The notes under the pieces: generated by a model
What the model was told of the DNA's origin: nothing
What the model saw: the letters and a program-made list of their open reading frames with translations, nothing else
Databases searched by the model: none
Shown here: positions 53,981-63,915 of the stretch, piece by piece
Numbering within the stretch: the first letter of the stretch is position 1
How the letters are laid out: every line of letters starts with the position of its first letter
Translations under genes and position numbers: made by a program
NCBI RefSeq assembly: GCF_011752625.1
Contig: NZ_VWXD01000008.1
Coordinates: 1-64,000, forward strand
Reading direction: 5' to 3'
Source of the DNA: Candidatus Pantoea formicae
GTDB lineage: Bacteria; Pseudomonadota; Gammaproteobacteria; Enterobacterales; Enterobacteriaceae
DNA: 64,000 nucleotides

Positions 53981-55210
53981 ATGTCACTGCGCTCGCTTCA
54001 GGCTCTTTGCTTGGTAAATTTTTTTATGGCAGACGTTAGGGACGGCCTAGGGCCGTTTCTGGGGATCTTTATGACTGAGCATCACTGGGAGCCGGAGTCC
54101 ATAGGCTGGGTAATGACGTCAGCAGGCGTGGCCAGCCTGCTTGTCACTTTACCGGCGGGCTTGGCAGCAGACGCGGTTAGAAACAAACGGCAGATGCTGG
54201 TCACCGGCACCCTGACCGTTATTCTGGCGACGATCATGCTCTGGTATTTTCCCGGACCTGCCGTGACGGTGGTCTCTCAGGTTATGACCGGGCTGGCGGC
54301 CGCGTTCATTGCTCCCCTGATGACCGCCATGACGCTGGGCCTGACGGGGCCCGAAAAGTTTGGCCATCAGACGGGGAGGAACGAAGCGTTCAATCACGCG
54401 GGAAACATGACGGCGGCCGTGGTGGCAGGGGCCTCTGTCTGGTACTGGGGAACCGGGGCCGTTTTTGTGCTGATGACGGTCATGGCCCTGCTGGCCACGG
54501 CCTGTGTTATGGGGATCCGTGAGCGCGACGTTGATAACCGGCTTGCCCGCGGGATGAATGCGGACTCCGGCAACGCAGCCCTTCCGCGCCTTTCTGTGCT
54601 CCTCCGTGAGCCCGCGCTGCTCATCGGCGGCATTACGGTTCTGCTGTTTCATCTGGGCAACGCGGCTCTACTGCCCATGCTGAGCGTCCGGGTGGCTGCT
54701 TCACCTGAGGCGGGAATAAACCCGGGCGTGTTTGCCGCGGCCACCGTGATTATTTCACAGGCAGTGATGATTCCGGTCGCGCTTTACGCCGCGCGCCGGG
54801 CGCAGAACACGGGCTACCTTCCTCTCATCACTGCGGCCCTTTGTATCCTGCCCATTCGGGCTGCGGTGGCTTCCCTCGGCAACGGCATAGCGTTCATGCC
54901 CGCTATCCAGATACTAGACGGGATGGCGGCCGGGCTTCTCGGAGTTGCCGTGCCGGGCTTTGTGGTCAGGGTGCTTGACGGTAAAGGGCACACCAATGCC
55001 GGCCAGAGCTTTATGCTGCTTATGCAGGGAGCCGGCGCTGCCCTAAGCCCGGCCATGACGGGCACGCTGATTTCACACTACTCTTACTCCGCCGCGTTTG
55101 CCGTGATGGGTGCGATGGCCGTGCTTGCGCTAATCATCTGGGTGGGGGGGCAGCGTGCATCACTGCTGACGACAGTTGTGCCGGAATCTCTGTCCGGACA
55201 AGAAACCTGA
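53981..55210 (+). CDS. MFS transporter
   Basis: From MSLRSLQALCLVNFFMADVR the protein has 409 residues and about 12 membrane helices. It has motif A-like GLAADAVRNKRQ and helices GLAAAFIAPLMTAMTLGLTG. This subgroup often lies next to DUF1275 genes, as here. The substrate is unknown. High GC compared with the previous 40 kb. Confidence 0.88.
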   Translation: MSLRSLQALCLVNFFMADVRDGLGPFLGIFMTEHHWEPESIGWVMTSAGVASLLVTLPAGLAADAVRNKRQMLVTGTLTVILATIMLWYFPGPAVTVVSQVMTGLAAAFIAPLMTAMTLGLTGPEKFGHQTGRNEAFNHAGNMTAAVVAGASVWYWGTGAVFVLMTVMALLATACVMGIRERDVDNRLARGMNADSGNAALPRLSVLLREPALLIGGITVLLFHLGNAALLPMLSVRVAASPEAGINPGVFAAATVIISQAVMIPVALYAARRAQNTGYLPLITAALCILPIRAAVASLGNGIAFMPAIQILDGMAAGLLGVAVPGFVVRVLDGKGHTNAGQSFMLLMQGAGAALSPAMTGTLISHYSYSAAFAVMGAMAVLALIIWVGGQRASLLTTVVPESLSGQET

Positions 55211-55418
55211 CCCGCGCTTGGCCTCGTATTTGCTGCAAAATTCGGAGGCGTGTATCTGTCGGCCAACGAGGATTCATGCAAGGGTCTCCTACTCAGGATG
55301 GAGAGTGCTGGTCGGAGCTCTGTCTGCGCAGCCCGCCTGATCTTTTTCAGCCGGAGAATGTCTGTCATTCCTCCGATGAATTATGCCGTTAGTACCGGGG
55401 CTATTAACTTGCTTCAAG

Positions 55419-55588
55419 AGCTGTCATCTGATTGATCATGCTTTGCCCCTGCCTTTCCAGCAGACTGACTTTCTCCTGAAAGGCCAGACCTGCGATTCCT
55501 CCTTTGCAGCATGCTCCCAAACATTCGAGTAAAAATTCTGTTTTTCTCTGTTAAATGATGCCCTGTCATAGCCCGCGCTGGCGCTGGT
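55419..55588 (-). pseudogene. Coding remnant cut by the IS
   Basis: The minus strand reads STSASAGYDRASFNREKQNF then YSNVWEHAA. After a frameshift it continues GGIAGLAFQEKVSLLERQGQ and SMINQMTALEAS to a stop at 55419. The N-terminus is lost at the IS boundary. The family is not recognised. Confidence 0.4.
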
Positions 55589-55667
55589 TGACCCTGCCTC
55601 GAAATTCTGCTCCATTGAGAAATAGATTTTCGGCATGATATTCACCCCCCGAGCGGAGGTTGTGCCG

Positions 55668-55918
55668 ATGAAAAAGTCACGATTCACCGAAGAGCAGATT
55701 GTCTTTGCCCTGAAGCAGGCTGAGCTGGGTACGCCCGTACCGGAAGTCTGCCGCAAGCTGAGCATCTCCGATGCCACGTTTACACCTGTCGCAAAAAGTA
55801 CGGCGGGATTTCTCCTTCTGAACTGAAGCATATGCGGTAGCTCGAAGAGGAAGACCTACGCCTGAAGAAGCTGGTTGCCGATCTGAGCCTCGACAAGTCC
55901 ATTCTGCAGGACGTGCTG
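55668..55918 (+). pseudogene. IS3 OrfA (helix-turn-helix), frameshifted
   Basis: MKKSRFTEEQIVFALKQAEL begins a typical OrfA. A lost T near 55781 shifts YTWRKKYGG into another frame, and a CAG-to-TAG change near 55837 adds a stop. It is non-functional. Confidence 0.8.
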
Positions 55919-56691
55919 GCAAAAAAGAGCTGTCGCTGGCACGCCTGCGCGAGTGGGTTAGGGACTTCCAGTGAAAGACAGGTATGCTTCGCGCTGTGCA
56001 TCAGGGAGATAACCGAAACCCGCGTCCACTATGGCTACCGCAGGATTCACGTCATGTTTAAACGGCAAGGCTGGCGCGATAATCACAAGCGTATTTACCG
56101 GCTTTACCGCGAGCAGGGACTATCGCTGCGGCTAAAATGCCCCCACTGCAATAAATCTGTGCTGAAACGTCAGCCCCAGCCGCAGGGGCTGTATCCCAAT
56201 CACGTATGGGGGATGGATTTTGTCTCAGATGCGCTGTTTGACGGTCTGCAGCTTCGCCTGCTGACGATAATCGATCTCTACACGCGCGAATGTCTGGGGA
56301 TCTGCTTGGGTCAGAACCTGCGCTCTTCAGAAGTAGCAGAGATGCCGAATATCATCGCGTTGAGACGTCCGTTACCGCATCTTTTGAAAACTGATAATGG
56401 CTCTGAATTTTCGGGAAAAATGCTGGATAAGTGGGTATACGAACGTGATATCCGGATTGACTTCTCAGGGCCAGGTACGCCCACGGATAATGGCACGGTG
56501 GAATCATTCAACGGCAGGTTGCGTCAGGATTGTCTGAACGAGAACTGGTTAATGTACATAGAGGATGCCCGGAGCAAAATCTAGGCTTGGCGCATACACT
56601 ATAACCAGAGTCGTCCCCATTCTGTGCTAGGGTGGATGACTCCATCTGAATTCGCCGAAAAATCTGCCGGTTGCCAGAATTAGCAACCAAC
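55913..56691 (+). pseudogene. IS3 OrfB (DDE transposase) with premature stop
   Basis: The DDE residues are present (GMDFVSD, LLKTDNGSEF, TVESFNGRLR). A TAG at 56581 interrupts ARSKI-AWRIHYNQSRPHS. The frame then reaches the normal end at NQN-type tail near 56683. Programmed frameshifting with OrfA cannot yield a full protein. Confidence 0.8.
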
Positions 56692-56743
56692 CTGAAGCCG
56701 GTTATTCCTGATTATGCATGGATCATATTCGGGGTCAGGGTCA

Positions 56744-57376
56744 ATATGAAGACATTAATAACCTCACGGCGTACTAATCAACGGAGAACAGGTCACAAAA
56801 GCGCACAACAGACTTACCATTCAACATAACATCCGTTTCACGAATTTATATAACATACTGATAATTATATATAAATATCATTATGCGTAATTTGATTGTT
56901 ACTCCCAAACGCTAATGTCGTACGGCCATATTTCTCATGCGTCATGTAAAGTGGTTTCTTACATCCCATGTTTCGTAAATCGCAATGTAATGCCTGTCAC
57001 GTGTCTAATGGTTCAGGTATCAGAAACATGATCCCGACATTAGCCAACAATCCACAGGTGAATTCTGCAGATCCTTCCAGTCTGCTAAATGTGGTGCTTA
57101 AATGATCATATCAGATTGGAATATCCCGTTAATGTATACATGCGCTGGACTAACGGTGAGTGGTCTCAAAGTCCTCAGGCCTGACGCCGTAAAGGTAACG
57201 CTGGTGTCAGGCCCGATGAATGAACAATAAACTGTCATTAATGACAAGATCTGGAAATGGCGATTTTAAAAAAATGTTACCCCGCCCTCAAATATCATGA
57301 AGGGGTTTTTCATTCATTTTAAATACTTTATTAAATTGAAATGATTAAATCTTCACCTGGCTAATAAAATACCTCC
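56744..57376. other. Intergenic region between the IS and the yia operon
   Basis: No gene was found. A hairpin near 57278-57310 (CCCCGCCC...GGGGTTTTT-like) may terminate transcripts. Confidence 0.4.
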
Positions 57377-58075
57377 CTACTGACCATAATAGGCATTTTT
57401 ACCGTGTTTTCTTAAAAAATGCTTATCCAGAAGTTCCTGTTGCATAGGGTTAATCCCTGGCGTTAATTGCCGAGAAAAAATTCCCATGTACGCGATCTCT
57501 TCTAACACTACTGCATTGTGAACAGCAGTTGCCGCATCTTTTCCCCAGGCAAAAGGTCCATGAGCATTAATCAATACGCCGGGAATATCCGTTGGGCTAA
57601 TATCGCGCGTCCGGAAGGTCTCAATAATGACCTGGCCGGTGTTATGCTCGTAGTCATTGACTATTTCCTGCCTCGTCATAAGACGGGTGCACGGAATGGT
57701 GCCATAAAAATAATCCGCATGAGTGGTTCCCCACGCGGGCAGGTCCTGCCCTGCCTGTGACCAAATGGTGGCATGACGAGAATGGGTATGGACAATGCCA
57801 CCGATATCTTCAAAAGCGCGGTAAAGCGCAAGATGGGTTGCCGTATCCGATGAAGGTTTTTTCGTACCCTCAACAATGCGGCCGCTAACCAGGTCGAGAA
57901 CCACAATATCCTCCACCGTCATGCCGTCGTACTCCACACCAGAAGGCTTAATCGCCACAAGATTGTTCGTGCGATCAATGGCACTCACATTCCCCCAAGT
58001 AAAGGTAACGAGTTTGTGCTGAGGTAATTCTAAATTAGCTTCAAGAACCTGTTGTTTGAGTATCTGTAAATTCAT
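57377..58075 (-). CDS. sgbE: L-ribulose-5-phosphate 4-epimerase SgbE
   Basis: This class II aldolase-like enzyme of 232 residues converts L-ribulose-5-P to D-xylulose-5-P. Zinc ligands are in VHTHSRHA and NAHGPFAWG; the catalytic Asp is in THADYF. It ends the operon that brings L-xylulose-5-P into the pentose phosphate pathway. It overlaps sgbU by four bases. Confidence 0.95.
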   Translation of the reverse strand: MNLQILKQQVLEANLELPQHKLVTFTWGNVSAIDRTNNLVAIKPSGVEYDGMTVEDIVVLDLVSGRIVEGTKKPSSDTATHLALYRAFEDIGGIVHTHSRHATIWSQAGQDLPAWGTTHADYFYGTIPCTRLMTRQEIVNDYEHNTGQVIIETFRTRDISPTDIPGVLINAHGPFAWGKDAATAVHNAVVLEEIAYMGIFSRQLTPGINPMQQELLDKHFLRKHGKNAYYGQ

Positions 58076-58932
58076 TGTAATCCCCCTTCCTGCATTTTTT
58101 GTTCAATCCAGCGCCGTGCCTGCACGATTTCTGCCACGGGCTCCTCGGCTTTCTCCGTCCACATCTCAATAAGAAATGAGCCGCGGTAGTTGAGCTTCTT
58201 CAGCGTGCGAAAAACACTGACAAAATCGACGCACCCCTGCCCGAATGGAACATCCCGGAATTGCCCTGGTGAGCTGGCGGTCACCGGCTGAGTATCTTTG
58301 AGATGGATAGCCGCGATACGATCAATGCCCAGAGTCAATTCGGCCGTAACATCATTTCCCCACGCGCTAAGGTTGCCGACGTCGGGATAAACCGAAAACC
58401 AGGGCGATCCCAGCTGCTTTTCCCATACTTTCCATTTGCTGATGGCGTTGATAAATTCAGTGTCCATAATTTCCACCGCCAGCATCACTTGAGCGGCGGC
58501 AGCTTTTTCCACCGCGCGTGACAGACCTCCCGCAAAGCGTGCCACCGTGCCTTCGTCATGCGGCTCGTAGTAAACGTCATATCCCGCCAACTGGATGGTG
58601 CGGATCCCGACATCTTTAGCGAGCTGGATCGCGCGATCCATCAGGTCATCGGCGCGCTGGCGTGTTGCTGCATCTCGGCTACCGAATGGAAAACGCCGGT
58701 GACCCGACAGACACATCGACGGAATGTTAACGCCGGTTTCAATCATTGCGTTGACCAGCGATAAACGCTGCTCTTTGTTCCAATCCAGCCGCGCCAGCCT
58801 TTGATCCGTTTCGTCAATAGACATCTCGACAAAGTCGAAGCCACACGCTTTCGCCAATGCCAACCGCTCCGGCCAGGTCAAGTGTGCAGGCAGTGCCTTT
58901 TCATAAATCCCAAGTGGATGCTGTCGTTTCAT
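58072..58932 (-). CDS. sgbU: L-xylulose-5-phosphate 3-epimerase SgbU
   Basis: The 286-residue TIM-barrel enzyme has [16 protein letters not shown], the metal-site Glu in AVEIMDTEF and EMWTEK, and HLKDTQP. It forms L-ribulose-5-P from L-xylulose-5-P. It overlaps both neighbours. Confidence 0.95.
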   Translation of the reverse strand: MKRQHPLGIYEKALPAHLTWPERLALAKACGFDFVEMSIDETDQRLARLDWNKEQRLSLVNAMIETGVNIPSMCLSGHRRFPFGSRDAATRQRADDLMDRAIQLAKDVGIRTIQLAGYDVYYEPHDEGTVARFAGGLSRAVEKAAAAQVMLAVEIMDTEFINAISKWKVWEKQLGSPWFSVYPDVGNLSAWGNDVTAELTLGIDRIAAIHLKDTQPVTASSPGQFRDVPFGQGCVDFVSVFRTLKKLNYRGSFLIEMWTEKAEEPVAEIVQARRWIEQKMQEGGLQ

Positions 58933-59585
58933 TATTTTCCCCAGATGTTGGCAATTGCCTGATGAAATTGGCTTGCAGTGTCTAAGCCATTCGGGCTGTT
59001 ACTCAGAGCACGCCCAGCAATAAAGGCTTTGACAGCAATATTGCGGAACTGCGGCAACTCTGCAGGTGTGATACCGCCGGTGACAGACAGTGCAAAGCCC
59101 ATATCCGACAGCTCCTGCATGGCGTTGAGATCGTGCTGACTCCATTGCTGACCACTCGCCTGCGCATCTCGCCCCCGGTGATAAATAGCCTGAGTCAGAC
59201 CAAGATTCCGCCACTGACGCGCGTCCTCCAATGTCCAGTGCCCAAATAACTCAATCTGAATGTCGCCCTCATAGCGCTTTGCCACATCTAAAGCTGTGGC
59301 AAACGTGGCTAGCGGTGCAGCACAGATCACTGTCATCCAGTTGGCCCCTGCTTTGAACGCCATATCAGCCAGCGTGGCACCTGCGTCAGCAACCTTAAAA
59401 TCGGCAACCAGAGTTTTCGTGGGATGCTGACTTCGCAGGCGGGTGACAGCTTCAATACCCGCGCTGAAGCATAAAATCGTACCGGCTTCGATAATGTCGA
59501 CATCCTGGTGGAGCAGTTGCGCTGTCTGCAGGGCAGCGTCCATATCGGTGTGATCCAGTGCCAGTTGGAGCAAAGGAAGGCTCAT
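58932..59585 (-). CDS. sgbH: 3-keto-L-gulonate-6-phosphate decarboxylase SgbH
   Basis: From MSLPLLQLALDHTDMDAALQ (ribosome site AAGGAG) the enzyme has 217 residues. Active-site motifs are LALDH, VADFKVADAG and YHRGRDAQASGQQW. It decarboxylates 3-keto-L-gulonate-6-P to L-xylulose-5-P with Mg2+. Its start overlaps the kinase stop (ATGA). Confidence 0.95.
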   Translation of the reverse strand: MSLPLLQLALDHTDMDAALQTAQLLHQDVDIIEAGTILCFSAGIEAVTRLRSQHPTKTLVADFKVADAGATLADMAFKAGANWMTVICAAPLATFATALDVAKRYEGDIQIELFGHWTLEDARQWRNLGLTQAIYHRGRDAQASGQQWSQHDLNAMQELSDMGFALSVTGGITPAELPQFRNIAVKAFIAGRALSNSPNGLDTASQFHQAIANIWGK

Positions 59586-61063
59586 AAACAAACTCCTTGT
59601 ACGGCTGTCAGTGCATGAACCAGCTCCTGATAGCTTTGATATTTTTTCTGATAGCGTGCATATCGGTCAGCATCAGGTCGCCAGGTCACAATCTCTGGAT
59701 TGAGAGCCTGCTGGGCTTGCTGCAATGAGGCATAAACACCCGTGCCAGTCAGCGCGGCTAAAGCCGCGCCAAGACATCCGCTTTCGGCAACCTGAGGGAC
59801 TTCTATGGGCAGTCCACTTGCATCAGCAAACATCTGCATCCAGGGTTCAGAGCGCGTGGGTCCTCCACTGAGCCGCAATGCGCTTGCATTTGGAAAACGC
59901 TGTCGGATGCGATTGAGATGAGTAAGATGCGAGAACACCACCCCTTCGTAGATGGCCTGAACAAGGTGAGCGCGCGTATGACCGGCTTGCATACCAATGA
60001 AACTTCCATGCAAGTTCGCCGCAGCATTACAGCCATAAAGGAAAGGCAGGAAAAAGAGGGAGCTACTGGCTGCAGGCAACTCAGCAACCCAGTTGTTTAG
60101 TTGCTGATAGTCTTCAATACCCCATTGTTGGCAGAACCATTCGAGGTTAGCGGCCGATGTCGGGCTGGCATCATGAATAATGAACTGATTATCAATAGCG
60201 TAGCGGCCATACACATAGGGGTAGTCCACCTCGTTATTAATGCGGTCTGTAATGCCACTGGTCACGGACCAAGTTCCCATCACTGCGTTAACACGGGTAT
60301 CGTCATGAAGCCCTGCACACACAGCCGTGGAAACCACGTCAAATAGCCCACCCACAACCGGGGTGCCCACTGACAATCCGCACAACTGCGCCGCTTGCTC
60401 AGTCACATACCCGGCAATCTGAGTTGGCCCGATGATAGGAGGCAGTGAGGAAACGATTTCACCAATATCCAGCACATCAGCCAGTGCCACAGACCAGTCT
60501 CCGGTCTGCATGTTGTACAAGTTGGATTCAGATATATTTGTCTCTTCGCAAGCCAGCTTGCCTGTCAGGCAGAATCGCAAATAGTCATGGGCCATCAGCA
60601 CACTGCCGATGTCAGCATAACGCTGTGGCTCATGCTGTTTGATCCATCGCAGCAACGACACCGGATGCCCTGTCCACAATGTCTGGCGTGTTAGAGGGTA
60701 CAGCTGCTGCGGCATTCCGTCTTTTTGCCATTGCTGCACTATCGTGAGTGCACGGCGATCGGAGGAAAGGATGCCTTTACCCAAAGGCTGATGTTGTTTA
60801 TCCAGTAAGAACAGCCCTTTACCTTGGGCAGAAATCCCCACGCCTGCAACCTGGGATGCATCCATTCCACTGTGTTGCAGCACATTACGAATCACAACAG
60901 CCGCCTGTTCCCACAAGAACGCCATGTCGCGCTCGGCGCGGCCTGGCTCGGGGACCAGAACCGGCAGGCTTTGCCGGGCTACAGCCAGCTCGCGGCCCTG
61001 CTCGTTGTATAATCCGGCTTTGATAAAGGTGCCACCACAATCCAGCCCTAACCAGCTTTTCAT
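59582..61063 (-). CDS. lyxK: L-xylulose/3-keto-L-gulonate kinase LyxK
   Basis: This FGGY-family kinase of 493 residues (E. coli 498) starts MKSWLGLDCGGTFIKAGLYN. It has the phosphate-binding DCGGT, GISAQGKGL and RLSGGPTRSEPWMQ signatures. It phosphorylates the sugar imported and reduced by upstream products. It overlaps the MFS gene by four bases. Confidence 0.94.
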   Translation of the reverse strand: MKSWLGLDCGGTFIKAGLYNEQGRELAVARQSLPVLVPEPGRAERDMAFLWEQAAVVIRNVLQHSGMDASQVAGVGISAQGKGLFLLDKQHQPLGKGILSSDRRALTIVQQWQKDGMPQQLYPLTRQTLWTGHPVSLLRWIKQHEPQRYADIGSVLMAHDYLRFCLTGKLACEETNISESNLYNMQTGDWSVALADVLDIGEIVSSLPPIIGPTQIAGYVTEQAAQLCGLSVGTPVVGGLFDVVSTAVCAGLHDDTRVNAVMGTWSVTSGITDRINNEVDYPYVYGRYAIDNQFIIHDASPTSAANLEWFCQQWGIEDYQQLNNWVAELPAASSSLFFLPFLYGCNAAANLHGSFIGMQAGHTRAHLVQAIYEGVVFSHLTHLNRIRQRFPNASALRLSGGPTRSEPWMQMFADASGLPIEVPQVAESGCLGAALAALTGTGVYASLQQAQQALNPEIVTWRPDADRYARYQKKYQSYQELVHALTAVQGVCL

Positions 61064-62355
61064 GACGCCTCCTGCTTCGTAGAATCGCAGCGCTTAGGCA
61101 ACGTCAACGCTAGCAGGGAAGCAATGGCCAGTGAGATCGCCAGACTGTAAATACCTACATCTTTACTGTATTCCGCGATCAGGACCCCCACCATATATGG
61201 CCCACAGAATCCACCCAGGTTACCGAGTGCATTAATTAAACCGCGCGCGCCTCCCGCAACCTCTGCGTTAAAGAGACGAGGAGGAATGCTCCAGAACACT
61301 CCAGCCGCTGACTGGATAAACACGCCGCACCCAACCAGCGCGGCATAGGACCACCAGATATGTGCTTTAAGAAGTACCGATAGCGCCATGCAGAGAGCGA
61401 ATCCCCCCAGAGGCAGCGCCACGAAAATTCTACGACGGCCGCTGGAATCGGAAAGAATTGAGAAAAGGAACATGCCAAAAATAGCGCCGACGTAAGGTAA
61501 AATGGCCAGCATGCCTACCTTCTCCGCGTTACCGTTGGTTAACCCTTTTAGAATGGTTGGCAGCCATAGGGTGTAGCCATATATGCCGGTCTGATAGAAG
61601 AAATTAACCAGGATAAGGCGCCACATTATGGGCTCGCGCATCACTCGACTTAATGAGGCTTTGCGCATATTCTGCCCTTTGATCATCAACTGCTCGTCAT
61701 GCAGGGTTTTGATCAGATATTGCTTTTCCGCCGCTGAAATCCATTTAGCTTCCTGCGGACGGTTACTTATCGTGAAAACCCACAGAAACATGACAAACAC
61801 CGAAAGCACACCTTCAACGAAGAACAGCATGCGCCAGTCCCAGTTGGTAATTATCCAGCCAGACAGAGGTGCAGTGATAATCCCCGCAATAGGTACGAAC
61901 ATAATCACGATGGCATTAGCACGGCCACGTTCTTTATCCGGGAACCAATTGCCAATCATTGTCAGAACCACGGGCAACATCCCGCCTTCTGCGACACCCA
62001 ATGCAAAACGCAGGAACAGTAAGTGGTACTGATTGGTGGCAAGGCCCGTTAGTATCGATATCACCGCCCACGCCACCAGTGACCAGCCTATAAAACGTTT
62101 ACCGTTGCCATGTACCGCAAGTTTCCCGCCAGGTACTTGCAGAAACAGATAGCCAATAAAGAAAATGCCACCGGCGAGTCCTGCCATGGAGGCACTGATA
62201 CCCAGCTCTGCATCCATACCGCCCGGCATGGCAAACGCAATATTGACGCGATCCATGTAGGAGATGATGCACGTAATCAAAATAGGCGGAATAATGTACA
62301 GCCACCGCAATGCAGGCACGCCCGCATGCTCTGGCGCAGTTGAAGTCAGACTCAT
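61060..62355 (-). CDS. MFS transporter of the yia operon (YiaX2-like)
   Basis: The 431-residue ACS-type MFS protein has YMDRVNIAFAMPGG, motif A-like segments and about 12 helices (GGIFFIGYLFLQVPGGKLAV). In E. coli the place is taken by the TRAP genes yiaMNO; Klebsiella has the MFS gene yiaX2 there. It probably imports L-ascorbate-derived or related sugar acids. ATGA overlap with lyxK. Confidence 0.88.
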   Translation of the reverse strand: MSLTSTAPEHAGVPALRWLYIIPPILITCIISYMDRVNIAFAMPGGMDAELGISASMAGLAGGIFFIGYLFLQVPGGKLAVHGNGKRFIGWSLVAWAVISILTGLATNQYHLLFLRFALGVAEGGMLPVVLTMIGNWFPDKERGRANAIVIMFVPIAGIITAPLSGWIITNWDWRMLFFVEGVLSVFVMFLWVFTISNRPQEAKWISAAEKQYLIKTLHDEQLMIKGQNMRKASLSRVMREPIMWRLILVNFFYQTGIYGYTLWLPTILKGLTNGNAEKVGMLAILPYVGAIFGMFLFSILSDSSGRRRIFVALPLGGFALCMALSVLLKAHIWWSYAALVGCGVFIQSAAGVFWSIPPRLFNAEVAGGARGLINALGNLGGFCGPYMVGVLIAEYSKDVGIYSLAISLAIASLLALTLPKRCDSTKQEAS

Positions 62356-62367
62356 GCTAATTCCTCT

Positions 62368-62838
62368 TTAGTCCACCAGGTCGGCAGTCGGGATCTTCAC
62401 GACAACTTTACGAATCGCCGCAGGCAGATCCGGTGCGCAGTTGGGCCGATGAATATCCTGTGGGAAAAACACGGCGAAGGTGCCTGGGACCATACGAATC
62501 CAGGTTTCATCAGGTACGTGCTGATAAAAAATGATGTCGCGATTCTCGTCGTAAGGCTGATGAATTGCCGCACTGACAGGCTGACTCGCCACGCCAATTA
62601 ACTCCGAACCCGCTACCAGATATTGCACATCGATATGGCGTCGATGTGCTTCAGGGTAGTTTTCCTGCACGTATGCAGTCTGGAGGTCCAGAACCTGCAC
62701 CTGCCAGCCTGTTTCATTGTCTTGATAGCGTCCGGCGGCCAGACTCTTCAGATCTTGGCTGGCCAGATAGGCAATGGCTCGCGCAATAGCCGGTGGATAG
62801 TGGGATGCTTCTGTATTATCAATGTGGCCAGTGATCAT
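62368..62838 (-). CDS. yiaL: YiaL (YhcH/YjgK/YiaL family)
   Basis: From MITGHIDNTEASHYPP the protein has 156 residues. HIDVQYLVAGSE, HQPYDENRDIIFYQ and FFPQDIHRPNCA are typical of this cupin-like DUF386 family. A sugar anomerase-type role is proposed for relatives. The downstream end of yiaK overlaps the longer upstream frame, so this start is preferred. Confidence 0.92.
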   Translation of the reverse strand: MITGHIDNTEASHYPPAIARAIAYLASQDLKSLAAGRYQDNETGWQVQVLDLQTAYVQENYPEAHRRHIDVQYLVAGSELIGVASQPVSAAIHQPYDENRDIIFYQHVPDETWIRMVPGTFAVFFPQDIHRPNCAPDLPAAIRKVVVKIPTADLVD

Positions 62839-62852
62839 GACGTTATCCTCAC

Positions 62853-63851
62853 TTACAAAGCCTGAATGCGTGCCCATACGCTTTCGTCTACCGGAATACC
62901 AAGCCGCTCGTTTTCACAACGAAGCAACGGGAACCGTTCGCCTGGCAGTCTTACAGCTTGTTGGCTTTCGGCTCGTTCGGCACCTGTTATTGAGGCTCGG
63001 ATTCGCTGCAATTTGTGGTCGCGTGTTTCTCCGTCAATCAGGCGATCAACGTCAATCGCAATGAAGACCTGCGAGATTCCAAACTCATCGCCATTGTCTT
63101 CGGTGACTTCAGTCACTGAAGCACCGTTCGAAAGCAGCGTTGCCAGCATGTCTAACACCACCGACAGCGCTGAACCTTTCCAGTAACCCATGGGTAAAAT
63201 ACGGCGGTTTTTTTCGATGGTTCCGGGGTCGCGTGTGTATGAACCCTCATCATCAAAGCCGCCATCTACCGGTAAGGTTTTACCGGCGAGACGGTTTACT
63301 TCCAGCATGCCGTAAGAAAACATCGACATTGACATATCAACCATGGTGATAGAGTTACCCGGAACGGCAACAATCAGCGGATTGGTGCCGATCGTGCAAT
63401 TTTTTGCTCCCCATGCCGGCATCACTGCAATCGAGTTAGTCCAGCAGATGCCTACATAGCCTTTTTCAGCTGCCTGCCAGCCATAACTTCCCCCACGCAT
63501 CCAGTGGTTAGCGTTACGTAATGCCACCAAGCCAATGCCATGATCGCTGGCGATCTCAATTGCGCGATCCATCATGTCATGCGCGGTAATGTTGCCGATG
63601 GCGCGTTGGGCATCCCATTGTTCAATTGCACCCAGTGACAACACTTTTTTCGCTGATGCCTCGGGCACTATGTGTCCGGCATCCAATTGTTGAATGAAAC
63701 GGGGAAAACGGTTAACGCCATGGGAGTAGACGCCGTTGAGGCTGGTTTCGGCAAACATGGCTGCACAAGCTGTAGCCTTATCCTCTGAGACATTTCGACT
63801 CAGCAGGACGCGCAGGAATTCTTGATATAACTGCTGATAACTGATTCTCAT
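62853..63851 (-). CDS. yiaK: 2,3-diketo-L-gulonate reductase YiaK
   Basis: The 332-residue NAD(P)H-dependent reductase of the LDH2/MDH2 family has [32 protein letters not shown] and [11 protein letters not shown]. It reduces 2,3-diketo-L-gulonate to 3-keto-L-gulonate. It is the first gene of the seven-gene operon; 332 residues as in E. coli. The next gene starts 14 bases later because of overlap-free spacing. Confidence 0.95.
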   Translation of the reverse strand: MRISYQQLYQEFLRVLLSRNVSEDKATACAAMFAETSLNGVYSHGVNRFPRFIQQLDAGHIVPEASAKKVLSLGAIEQWDAQRAIGNITAHDMMDRAIEIASDHGIGLVALRNANHWMRGGSYGWQAAEKGYVGICWTNSIAVMPAWGAKNCTIGTNPLIVAVPGNSITMVDMSMSMFSYGMLEVNRLAGKTLPVDGGFDDEGSYTRDPGTIEKNRRILPMGYWKGSALSVVLDMLATLLSNGASVTEVTEDNGDEFGISQVFIAIDVDRLIDGETRDHKLQRIRASITGAERAESQQAVRLPGERFPLLRCENERLGIPVDESVWARIQAL

Positions 63852-63880
63852 GTCGGCTGCTTTCTCCTCATCGCCAAGCT

Positions 63881-63915
63881 TTTATTTCATATGTTGGAAT
63901 GTAGTTTCAAATAAA
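63881..63915 (-). promoter_or_regulatory. Inverted repeat upstream of yiaK
   Basis: Outer arms TTTATTT and AAATAAA, 21 bases apart, lie 30 bases ahead of yiaK. The position suits the operator of the IclR-type repressor YiaJ, whose gene would be divergent and outside the window. Inference only. Confidence 0.35.

Larger units (their letters stand above)
55589..56743 (+). mobile_element. IS3-family insertion sequence, decayed
   Basis: About 1,155 bases long. The left end TGACCCTGCCTCGAA pairs imperfectly with the right end TTCGGGGTCAGGGTCA. OrfA and OrfB are both damaged. No clear target duplication is seen. The right 154 bases nearly equal 1-153. Confidence 0.8.

Noticed and set aside
54149-54652. 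167-codon minus-strand frame
   Set aside because: It is a shadow inside the MFS transporter gene.
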